Of a stretch of 64,000 nt of DNA, positions 11,887 through 23,888 are shown piece by piece. The notes under the pieces were generated by a model. That model saw only the letters and a program-made list of their open reading frames with translations. It searched no databases and was not told the origin of the DNA. Within the stretch, counting starts at the first letter, position 1; each line of letters begins with the position of its first letter. The position numbers were made by a program, and so were the translations under genes. The DNA lies in the NCBI GenBank assembly GCA_003640385.1, contig RCAB01000151.1, positions 1 through 64,000 of the forward strand. Reading direction: 5' to 3'. This DNA comes from Setaria digitata. Its lineage: Eukaryota; Nematoda; Chromadorea; Rhabditida; Setariidae.

Positions 11887-14800
11887 ATGCTTTTATTGAT
11901 AGAACCACCGGGTATCAAACATCATGACGCTACCGTATCCAATACACAACGTAGGCAACGTCTTCTGGAATACAGTACACCTGAGGAAGATGAAGAACCA
12001 GACAGTGATGATTTAGCAACGACTAATGGGGTAGCAGCAACTTGCGGGCAGGTAAGGAGAAGAAGATTGTTATTCGCTAGCAAAGTGTAACTGTTAAATA
12101 AATCCATGAGTATTCCGGTAATATGTTCTTATCTACGATAAGTTATAAAATTAATTTCATAGTAGCACTGTTATTCTTAAAGTAAAGAACGAAAGATTTT
12201 TGTGCTTCGACAGATAAGTTTGATATCGGGCAATGAGGATTAAGGGAATACGATGAGTTATACTGTTCTTTTTTTTCCAGAAAAATGAGTAAATTTTGAT
12301 AACATAGTTTCATGAAATTTTCTATCAAATTTAGCTTTTTAATATTTAGATTAGCCATGTCGTTTTTCTTAAAATGATGTTGTAAAGCTTGGTAATAATA
12401 GTATTGATTCCAGAAAATGGATAAGTTTTTGGTTGGCAAATCGAATTCTTACGAATTTTCGGAACGATGGAAACGGGAATTCAGTGAACGACCATCGTGG
12501 TGTGATGCTGATATGGCTTTACAACAAATTAAGCGGGTCAGAAATAATTATGGTTCAGCCTCTTTTCTTTGTAGTAAGAAAAAAAACTCTCATTTACGTT
12601 GGTTTATTGCCTTTAGTCGAGAATTAATAAAAATTTCCAGGGCAAGGCACGTGGTAATCGAGCAGCTTTATACTCCCGAAGCTTAATTCAAAAAGCTTTA
12701 TTTACTCTCGGAACATTTGTGCATCATCACGCATTCCTCGTTATATTCACCGTTGTAATGTTTTTTACTTTTTGTTGCTACGGTTTACAATTTGTCCGCA
12801 TTGAAACAGATATCGTCAAATTATGGGTAGCACGTAAGTTTCGCCTAAACTACCATAAGTTTATTATTTACTAAAATGATCGGCGAGATCAGCTAAATAA
12901 CTGATTTATGACAGGAATGATTAACTGGATTATTAATTTATTTCCCAAAAAAAGGCAGGAATTTATTTTCGAGGTTAATTTTTGCATAACACCGACTATT
13001 ATTATCGTGAAATACACCAATTTTTTTTTATTTTTCAAAACATTCATTTATGTTCATACTTCTTATTTTAGAATATGAACCCTAACGTAGGTAATACCAA
13101 AGAAGCTGCTCATATCATTCATTCGAAACTGTCTGAGCTATTCATTTTCTTCTTTTTTTTTTCGGCAAATTAGAGAGCATAAAATATTTCTAGTTGTTTG
13201 GTGTATCATTTCAAAAATAGCAAGATTTGTTTTCATCTTATTTTCCAGATGGCGGTCGGTTAGAGGAAGAGCTTAGCTTTCTTTCAAGAATAGAGCAGCT
13301 GAGTTCTGGTAAAGCACGTGGTGAAACAGGTCTTGGTGGTGGTTATCAGGTATCTCTCCTCATTTATTTCCTCAGTTTTTTCATTTTCTTTTTTATCCAA
13401 AAAAGCTAAGTTCATAGTTGCTCGCTAAGCAAGCATTTACTCCCATCGCTGCTTATCAGTTAATTAAGATAGCATTATTCGGAAATAGGGAAACTGAAGG
13501 AGGATGGTTAGGATCTGTTCCAGGAACTTCTTGTTTTGTAAATTCGCAAGGTATTTGTAGGTTGTAATACAGACTCCTGTAATTGAGGGCGGTAATATAC
13601 TTACTCAAGAAGGTTTACTAGAACATGTTGCAATTATGAAGGAAGTTGCAAAATATGAAGTGAACGTCGCTGGCGAGTATGTTTGTGTATTTATAATTAA
13701 TTTATTAGCTTTTTTTTTTAAAAGTTTTCAAGGATTTTCGAAGTTTAAAAACTGTGTATATCTGGTTTTTCAAGTTGACCGTTTAATTCTAACATATAGT
13801 AACTCTTTATGAATTTTGTTTTTGATTGATTTGTCTTATTTCACAGCAGCTGCCTTAAGTATTGAAAAGGATCTTGAAACACTTTAGAACTGTGTTGTAG
13901 TTGTTGAATTATTCAGCGGCTTGTTTTTCTTTTTAGTAGGTTCTTTGAACAAGGANACTGCCTTAAGTATTGAAAAGGATCTTGAAACACTTTAGAACTG
14001 TGTTGTAGCTGTTGAATTATTCAGCGGCTTGTTTTTCTTTTTAGTAGGTTCTTTGAACAAGGAAAACTTATGTGTTCAAGATGTCCCAAATAACAGCAGA
14101 TATAAACAGATATCTGCTGCTTAATTTATCAAAATTAATTTTTCCAATTTGTTTAAACTGCTTCTAGCAATTAAAAAAATTTTCTTTTAGAAGTTGGACC
14201 CTTGCCGATCTGTGTTTTAAACCACCGTTGCCGGAAATTGACGGCTCATTTGCTGCTGAATTTTTACCACTTATTGATAAAATAATACCATGCATTTGGA
14301 TTACACCGATTGACTGCTTTTGGGAAGGAGCAAAGGCAATTGGACCGCATCCTGCTATTGAAAGCAGGTGGAAATTTGATAAAATTAGAAAAATTATATG
14401 GGAGACTTTTCAGTCTAATTTTGCATAATTTTATTTTCGTTTTAATCCTCATCTTGATTTGAGTATGGAAAGGATTGAGACTAGAAAAGTAATTATTCAT
14501 TACTCATATTATTCATATAGAAATATGGATTTACCAGTACTTCGTTATTTGAGAATAGAGCTTTTTCAGTTCTCTTGGATTTGGAAAAGAATTTTTGTCG
14601 TCATTGCCGAATAAGGACACTTTATCATGGTCAAACATTAATCCACAGGCACTTCTGGATGAATTATCAGAAGTTTTAGACTTAGAAAATTTCAACAGTT
14701 TTTTCCACCGTGTAAATATTTGCTTTATTGAAATAGTCTTTGGAGAGTAGGATAATTGAAGCTAGCAAATACTTGGGTTTCGGGCGGCATTACATGCAAA

Positions 14801-17618
14801 AAAAGCAGAAAGTCTTATCTATAAATGAAATTGAAAATTGTGAAATGAGTAGTCTTCAATAAATTCGAGTTGAATTTATCTAATTAAGTTTTTGTTGTGA
14901 ATCCGACCTGAACTTGAACTGTGCAATAAGTAGTTTGAGGTAATCTGTTTTCAGGCTAACATAGGCAGAGGTTATCTCGATCGTTGGTGCATTGATCCAC
15001 TTGACCCGGAATGTCCAACTGGATCCCCAAACCATTTTGCCTTTTGTGACTTGATCCCTAGATTTTTGGAGTATGCCGAGAAACAAGGTTTTGAAATACC
15101 AGTTGATCCGGAATACTTGCGTCGAGAGGAAGAAAAGATAAATCGCAGTGAAGGATACAGTTTTTTCGATTTCTTTGGCAAAAGTTGGTTTAAAATAATC
15201 AAGCATCATTTTTACAGTGAAAGGATTCCTTCATTAAGGGATTGGAGTGTTTGAAATTTTTTAATTTTATCTAAAGAATTAGGAACATTTATATTCTAGA
15301 CTAACTGATTTTTCCCATGTTGAGTCAATTGAAATGCCTAATCCATCGGCTGATCATTAATGCTACTCGCTGTGAAGTTTTAAGTTCTAGTTCCGCAGTC
15401 GCATTTAGCTTCTGAAACCGATATTTCTGGAAATCCAGTGGTAACTTCGGTGGTGCATTTAATCGCCTTCTAGTCTCTGACTCTCATTTTTGATTAATGA
15501 ACACATTCTTGGGAAATCCTTTCGCAGTTAGAGGTCTCGCTAATCGCAAATCATCTTTAATTGATGAATGCTTCTTTTTTAAAATTTATCGCGCGTCTGA
15601 ATATCAAATTATATTTATAAATACAGGTTGTAGAACTAAATGAATTTTTTTTTTCAGAATGGAANGAGCAGATTGTCGAATAATACAAATCAGTCAGAGC
15701 TTCCCTTTGGAATTATCGAAACAAATCATACGGAAGTTGGAAATATTAATTTCATTTCCGAAAATAGGACTGGTAGCGTGCAAGTCAGCAGTTTAAAAGT
15801 TCCAGCAGAAACAGAATCCGCTACTTCATTAGCCTGGAAAACAGGAAAGACGGAAAATTCCAAAATCTATTCAGGAACTATAAAAGATAAAGGTTAGAAT
15901 TTGAAGCAAAGATGTGCTTTGTATTTTTTTTTTTTTTTTGATATGAAAATTCTGCAGTAATTAGATTCAAAGGCGTTAAGTTTATTGTGCATTTTTTCGC
16001 TCAGATAGTGTCTTTCTTGCAGGTCTAACTGCCTTTTCTGAAATAGTCTGCCGAACTCCTTTGATTTACGCGTATGTAAAAGAAAAAAAGTAGGGAAAAT
16101 TGAAGTACTTATGAATTTTTGCAAGTCAACAACTTTTTCATTTCCTCTTTCTCACAAAAAAAAAAAAAAAAAAAAAAGAAAAAAGAACTTTCAGTAACAC
16201 GTACTGATCACTATTCTATGAAACGAAGCAACTTTTTAGATAAAAACAAAAATTTCCAAGTGGCAAAAAAAAAATCTGCTTAATAATGCAGAGAATTATT
16301 AGAATATTCGTCTCCAGTAATGAATTCCTTATTCAGTATCTGTTTGAAACTAAAATTTAAGTTATAAGCAGTCGATAGTCAAGTCTTCCTTAATTTCTGG
16401 TGGTAATTTTTGAACCGAATCACTTATACCTATAAAAAAATAATGAACCAACGTTACTGCTGGGAAAAAGTCGGTCCAAACTTCAGGTTCAATCGCTCAT
16501 CGGGAAGTCAGTGATTTTCTGTATGACGATGATGATTATGATAAAGAATTTAATTTTAATGGTGAGAAGACAGACTGCATAAGATTAGTAGGAAAACTGT
16601 ATATGTGTGTGCCTCTTTAGTTGATTGGCATGCTGTTGTTCGTTATCTCTCATTTTTGATTTGAATTATTATTTTATAAAGAATTTGAAGTTTCACTGTG
16701 CTTTTTTGTGGCTTTCATGCATTACGTATTGTTGTCAGTAGCGGCATTTAGTAGTTATTATTTGAAGTTCATTTTTTCAAGATACATGCGTATCTTTTTA
16801 ATGCCTTCAAAGTTATCTATTCATTTCTGATTAACGTGTCGAAGACGTTTATTTGGTGGTGCATCCATCAAATTCACATTATCTGGTCATTCTAAACCAT
16901 GCCATTTACCCTGGAGTTTTGGTACCTGTCAGTTTCTCGTTTTCTAGATATGGCTTAACTGTAACCATTTGTTTTATAGGCTCTTACTATATAAAATCGA
17001 TATCTGCGCGTTGTTATGATGTCTGCAGTTTATTTTCTGTATCACGAGACAGCTTCAACTGTCCTCTAGTTAGGTTGTACGTGAAAGCCTTATGGGAATT
17101 CGTTTACTTTCTTTCCTTCCTTTCCTATGATCGTTTTCTGTCTTTAATTCTTATATATGTGCTTGCTACAACCTGAGCATGATAAACTTGTATCATAGCT
17201 TGTACTTGATATTTCCTTTTCAAAATATTCAAGAACCAAATGCGCTGAAGTTTCAGCTATTCTCTGCGCGAAATATGCACAACCTTTTTCGGAATGGCTT
17301 CGAAATAACACGGAGAAATGGCATGAATTTCTTACATTGGTATGTTTATTAGCTTGGAATATCCTTGGTATTCTGTTCTTCGAGATTTTCTTCTTGAAGT
17401 TATTTTAATATAAATAATCTTAACAGTTTGTTAATACTTGTCTAGAAGTTTTTCTCAAGAAATTTTAGGGTCCGAAGTTAAGGTCCTTAGTAGCTTTTCT
17501 ATATATATATATAGAAAAGGACATTAACTTCGAACCTTTTCTATATATATATATATATATATAGAAAAGGTTCGAATATATATATATATATATATTATAT
17601 TATTTATTTTCATTTCTT

Positions 17619-17650
<32 letters not shown>

Positions 17651-20256
17651 NTATATATATATATATATTTTAGCACGAAATGCCTATGCTTCCGAATTAT
17701 GGTGAAGTAATGACTGGTGGCTGTCGCAGTTTCGCGAAAGGTATCATGTCGTGGCCGCAGGATCTAATTATTGGTGGTGTTCAGACAAGGAATGGTACCA
17801 TTAAAAGCGCAGAAGCGTTGCAAAGCGTGTTGTTGGTTGCATCTCCTGTTGATATATATAATCGTTTTAAGGCATGCTATGTTTCTTGAAGAAATATAAA
17901 ATCAAATTTAATAAGAAGAAAAGAAATGCATCAAAAAGATTTATTCTGTATATACAATATACGATTTCTGTTTAATATATGTCTACTAATTTCTCGAGAA
18001 TATAATTCGTTTCATAGGATGGGATTAAGAGTTATTCAAAACCAAATTTAAATACGGTCGAATGGAATGTGACTGTAGCAGAAGATGTGATTAAGACATG
18101 GCAACGTAACTTTACGAGGAATTTATACAATCACCAGTGGAACTTTGTCGTTGACCAACAAAGCAATTCAAAAGTTGCCCATCGTCGGATACATCCGTTA
18201 GCATCGACATCAATAGCTGATATGCTAGAAGAATTTTGCAAATTTAATTACGGCATCATTTTTATAGGGTTATTTTTTTCTAATTTGACAGATTTATTTG
18301 AAGACATTTGAAAAATTTTTTAGATTCAGTTGTATAATAAGTCCCAGAATTTGAAGAAAACTCACTTTAGTTTTTAATCGGTAATCGATAATTTAGTAAA
18401 TAGAGGTGAAAGATTCTTTTAAAATGGGAAATTTTGGGAGCTTCGGCATTTACAAAACTTTCTCAACGACTTTTCTAAAAACAATAAACACAGGCGTTGA
18501 ATGATAGGGAATTGTATTCGTTAGTTGTGCGAGGAGTTAAGTGTCGCAAATAAGTTGTTATTTAATCATTAAAAAATGTGTACCCTGTTCATAAATATTT
18601 TATTCCCACCGAATTATTTATCTCGAATTATTTATTTCAGGTATTTTCTGATGTTGCTTTATGCATTACAAGCTCAAATGAAATGCCATGGATGTATGCT
18701 GGCTGTTGATTCATGTATAGCTTTAGCTTTTGCTGGAGTTTTAACAGTTACCTTTGCATCTGTTGCTGGTCTGGGCCTCGCTACATGGTTAGGTATCGAA
18801 TTCAACGCTGCTACAACACAGGTAAGTCCTCTTAATTGTTTAATTGTTATGAAATAATGGCTTCAGAACATTAATAGTAAAAATGTTTGAGTGTCCCAAC
18901 ATTATCGACAATGGTGTTAATTTTATGACATTCAGTTGGTGCATAAAGTCATTTGTGCGTTATATTTCTGTAAAAATAAGAATCCCGTTGCTAAGTGAAA
19001 TTTTTCATTAGTATTGTTGATTGGTAATATTAGATTCTGGCAAACAATTTTATTCCATATATTTGATTCTTTTAATTGATATTTAAGCAAAAACTTTTGC
19101 TTAAATAAAAAAATTTTTAGATAGTGCCATTTTTAACACTCGGTATTGGAGTGGATAATATTTTCCTACTGCTGCATAATTATCATGGTGTGATGGAAAA
19201 TGTGAAGAAAAATGAAGTCGGAATGTTAATGAAGGAAACAGGCATGAGTGTTATGATGACATCAGTCAATAATATTCTATCGTTCCTTACTGGGACATTG
19301 TTGCCAATTCCTGCATTACGTGCATTTTGTGCACAGGTTTGAATTTTTCAGTTCATCAAATATGATCCCCACATATGAAGCAATGCTTTAAAATTTGAGA
19401 TGAGGAGACTGATTAATGAGATTTAAAGATGATGAAATTCGATTTAGAAGTTGTCAGGAACAAGTTTGAATTGATTTTTGTAAAGCAGTTGATTTTCGCT
19501 TCCCATAAATCCTTCATCATTTTTACTTTCGACATTTTTAATTCATTTCAGTCTTCCATTCTTTTATCGTTTAATCTTATTGCTGTCCTTACGATTTTCC
19601 CGGCAATAATATCGATTGATTTATGTCGCCGCAAAAATTATCGTCGAGATATTTGTTGCTGCTCAGTTATAAAAGATTCATTAGTTGGAGAAAACACTTA
19701 TGTAGTTGGCATTGGTGTCAAACCGCATATTCAAGTAAGTGTATTCTATAAATAATTTCTAATAGATCTGCATTTGACAAGCCTGTCATAGATAAAAAAG
19801 GAATATTTTTTGTTGAATTGTAATCTTGCCTGGATAGTTTAACTTTAAATGAATTGTTTAAGGAATTAGGAATGTGAGAAAAGCTGGGAAGATTACTTCA
19901 CATTTACTGGTGCCAACATTGGCCAAGTAGCTAAAAACTTTTGATTCCTTAGTTTTAATTAATCTGTATAAAAATTACAGGAAAAATTAACAGTTGGTGG
20001 AACAGTGCCTTCATATCATAATCTGTATTCTCCTAACGAACGTGGAGATGATATGGAAGATGATGTTGTGAAGCCCTGGACACTTCATGCTTTTCTACGA
20101 CATTATTACATACCATTTTTGAAAAATAGAGTAGTTAAAGTGAGTGAAATTGTTGCTGTGAATGTTTCTCTGAAGCTTCGTTTTTGGATTTAACTTCAGT
20201 TCCAATTTATGAAAATCAACTGTCGAGGGGACAAAATTTGTTTTTTTTGCCTGTTC

Positions 20257-20293
<37 letters not shown>

Positions 20294-23200
20294 AAGAAAA
20301 GTAAAAGCTTTGAAATGTCAGCTATATTTTCTTTCTTTTTACCGAAGAAAATTTACCTGTTATCAGAGCTTATTAAAATTGTTGAGCTTAGTATCACTTG
20401 AATTTAAAAGGGCAGTCATTATCGTATATGAAGTTGCAACTCTGAATCTTGTTCGGAAAGTTTCAATTGTTTTAGGTGTTTATCATCTTGGTATGCTTAT
20501 GTCTGTTATTTGCTGGATTATTCGGATTGCATCATACTACGTTTGGCCTTGAAATGAGTGATGTACTACCTGATCAAACAGCACCGGCTGCTTTTCTGAA
20601 AGCTCGAGATCGTTATTTCAGCTTTTATCCGATGTTTGCTATATTACGCGGACCAGGCATAGATTATGCAAAAAATCAGCATAAAATTGACAACTATCGA
20701 TTGAGCATTGGTAAACTGTTGTATCTTTTTGAAAGAACTAAATTCAGCGGTGTCTTTAGAAAGTTGTTGATATCGAGAAAAGCGCTCCATCATTCTCTGT
20801 TTAACTTGGGCCAATTATTACAGCTTCCATACATAGATCGTTACTATACATTTTCATACATCTAGATCAAATATTCCTCTATGCTTTTTTTTTTGATTTG
20901 AACCCAGCAATACCTTTCAATTTTCTTATAAAAATATGGTGAATATTCCTAAAAATAGGCGATGTGTCTACTTCATTATTGTTTGCTTGCGAAAAATCTG
21001 CCTACTTCATTGTCAGTGTTTTAGGTAGCTCCCCTTTTGTGGTAAAAAATAGTGAAAATGAACCGAGCGAAAAGTATTGGTTGTCGCTGTTAAGGATTTG
21101 GTTAAAAACTTTACAAGAAAAATTAGATCAAGCAATAGCTGATGGTTTGGTAAATTTTGCCGAAAGTTTTCAAAAAATTTTTTTAAAAATAAACTCTAGC
21201 TCGAAATCGCATCTTAGTTTGAAATTTGTCTATTTTCAAGATTTTCCATCTTTTTTATGAAAAACTTAATTTTTTTTTTCATTTTGATTACTTGCTTGTT
21301 CAGACAAATCAAGATTTCTTTTTTTTGAAGATTGATTCGTCAACAGGTACAGTTGCCGGTGAAAAAGCGGATTTCATGGGAGAAACCGAAAAGTTATCAA
21401 CTGATATCAATATTGCTTATCGATTGGCCTGTAGTTACGGGTATACCTACAATTGCACTGGTCGTGTAAGTATAGTTCTTTAAATATCTCTAGGCTGAAT
21501 ATTCGTCTAGTAGAGGTTTTTTTTTTTTTTTGCTGGCTTCGAACTGCAGTTTTTAAGGCGTTAGATTATTAAGTTTCAGATGACACTTCCAGAGAGTTAG
21601 ATGAGCGGATTTATTTTTTCCGACTTACAGATTGGAAAAATTCGTTTTGTGGATGAGAGCGGAACCATCAATATGGAAAGTTTTTATAACTATTTAACGG
21701 CCTGGTATAATTCTGATAAGATGATGTATCATGTATCGCTAGCTTCTTTTTTCCCTTTACCACCGGAATGGTCAGTCAGAAATAGAACATCTCGTTTGGT
21801 GCCGCCAGCACTTCCTTTCGAATATAGCCAAATACCATTTTATCTCACAAATCTATCTAGCACACCAGTTATCATCGAAATGATTAAAGTTGGTTTCTTA
21901 CTTTTACGAAATTTTTTTCAATATTTCAATAACACACTGAATTACTGTTTACAGTTGGCAACTTTTGATTATTGTGTGTTTAAGGCTTTCTAGCTTTTTT
22001 CTGCTCTGTTTCAATTAAATATCAATTAAAATGTTTTTGTACGAAATGTGCTCATCATATCACTTGGATTTCTATTATTTAGAATTTTTTCAAATATTGG
22101 TATGATTATTTACTCCATAGCTACATTGGCATGATTATGCTATTTCCGACAAAACCTTTTCTCAAATATTTTTTCTTTCAGGAGATTCGCTCTATCTGTA
22201 ATGACTTTAATGCTGATGGTCTACCAAATTTTCCTTCCGGTATCGCATTCACATTTTGGGAGCAATATTTGCATTTGAGTACCAATCTTTTCCAGGCTAT
22301 TTGTGTGATAGCATTTGCTGTTTTCTGTGTGATCTCAATTATTATATGTAATCCTTGGGCTGCCGGTAAGTAAATTTGCAAACTTCTTTACATTTTGTTC
22401 GAACTCGATGAATCATTTAGGTTATTCGTATCTTTGAGTCAGGAAAACTTTGTTTCTATGATGAATATTGCAAGAAAATTTTGAAATGGGAGGATTATTT
22501 CAGGCATTATTTTGATAATCTTGATACTAATGACCATTGAGCTCACTGGCTTTCTTGGCTTGGTTGGTATAAAATTAAATCCAATCTCAGCTGTAACCGT
22601 CATCACTGCCGTTGGTATTGGTAGGTCTTCTCTTCAAATTTTTTAATTGCTTTGTTTAAAACATTAAAATGAATATCAGCAAATTGGGATTATTGAGCCT
22701 AAAACTAATGAATAATTCTAGCTTATTTGATTTTTCTAACAAACATCCATCCAATTTTAATCGCATTTATTATCATAAAATAAGCAAATTATGATATAAA
22801 CTGAATAAGACCGAATTTAGTTCTAACCTAACTTTGATTTAATTCTAAATTAATTTGCGGATTTTTAAGGGGTGGAATTCACAGCGCATGTTGTGTTAGC
22901 ATTTTTGACGTCGCTCGGTACACGTAACGATCGAATGGTTTCTTGTATCGATCGTGTTTTTGTTCCTGTTATTCATGGTGCTTTGTCGACTTTGCTCGGA
23001 ATTATTATGCTTGCTTTTTCGGAATTCGAATTCGTTGTAAAATATTTTTTCCTGGTAATGACAGCATTGATTTTTATCGGTGTTATCAATGGTCTTGCTC
23101 TTCTTCCTGTTTTGCTATCACTTATTGGACCACCATGTGAGGTTAGCTATTACGATACGAGTCATGTGTCGAGGATTATTGGTTTTGTTACATTCCTATT

Positions 23201-23888
23201 CCTGCTTTGTGGACTTGCTCAATATTATCACTTTTACTTTTGGATTATTAAATTCAGAAATAATAGTACATAATAATACAATTTATATTTTGAGTGAGTT
23301 TGATGTTTTTTTTGGAAGACATTCTTCTTGAACACAAGCAGAGAGTGATACAGGAAAGACGAGGCTGTAGGAATTTTTTTTCACTTACAGATTGAACCTT
23401 TGGATGGGAGTCATCGTCTTTCTCCTCCGCCACCTTTACATCAACGAATACGACAGATAGCTCAAGAATCGCAAGCGCATCGACGTAATTGTTCGGACGA
23501 CAGCAATACTGCTACTCTGGGATCTGAAAATGTATGTTTTGTCGTAAATTGTTTAATCATGTTTAACATTACAGATACTTTCTTAATTTTAGGAAGGATT
23601 TAGACAGGTTTCTTGGGGAAAAAAAATTGAAGTGTTCTGGTTGATTTTTCAGTAAGATATAGTTTTTCTTGCTGTTGATTTTAATTTCCATCACGAATTA
23701 TATATTTTTGACTTATTTTTTTAAATTAAGTTTTATTTAATCCAAATTGAAATTTGATACTTTTTTCCATTTAGTGCAGTACAATGCTACTAATAGCGCC
23801 ACCGCGAAGCGGTGATGGTGGGTTATCGGGTGCACCACGGTTGGTTCCAAATAGTCATGCCCGCTCTGCAAGTGCTCATATTGTATAA
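11887..23888 (+). CDS. ptc: Patched family 12-transmembrane protein (26 coding exons)
   Basis: Patched proteins are RND-fold, sterol-linked membrane proteins of the Hedgehog-receptor family; nematodes keep PTC-1 and PTC-3 although classical Hedgehog signalling is reduced. Exons: 11887-12051, 12414-12536, 12641-12833, 13249-13349, 13561-13676, 14191-14367, 14570-14711, 14955-15248, 15658-15892, 16487-16561, 17257-17339, 17674-17871, 18018-18268, 18641-18821, 19121-19336, 19552-19734, 19981-20139, 20476-20710, 21025-21149, 21304-21465, 21631-21888, 22182-22365, 22504-22620, 22870-23141, 23391-23531, 23775-23888. The total is 4,500 nt, all phases consistent, about 1,499 residues (human PTCH1 1,447). 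Landmarks: [20 protein letters not shown] before TM1 (about residue 97), [21 protein letters not shown] in TM4 (about 786-791), IPALRAF, the second-half [14 protein letters not shown], and [19 protein letters not shown] in TM10, followed by [11 protein letters not shown] and a Pro-rich tail. Uncertain points are the start (ATG 11887 or an upstream exon), the donor of exon 8, and the exon 12 donor. I cannot decide between PTC-1 and PTC-3. Confidence 0.95.
13850..14065. repeat. Tandem duplication of a 108-bp unit inside Patched intron 5
   Basis: The copy at 13850-13957 is repeated at 13958-14065 with one clear substitution (GTAGTTG versus GTAGCTG). An undetermined base at 13956 lies beside the junction, so this may be an assembly join rather than a true duplication. 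Confidence 0.9.
17469..17669. repeat. Serial foldback palindromes around AT runs in Patched intron 11
   Basis: An arm at 17469-17500 is followed by an AT run and an inverted, slightly shortened copy at 17513-17536. The end of that copy starts a new perfect 48-bp palindrome at 17529-17576 (arm TTCGAACCTTTTCT). A further CTTTTCT plus AT run follows, with an undetermined base at 17651. The block ends four bases before the exon 12 splice acceptor at 17672-17673. Confidence 0.9.

Noticed and set aside
14264..15209. Minus-strand ORFs over Patched exons 6-8
   Set aside because: Antisense shadows of exons whose plus-strand translation matches Patched.
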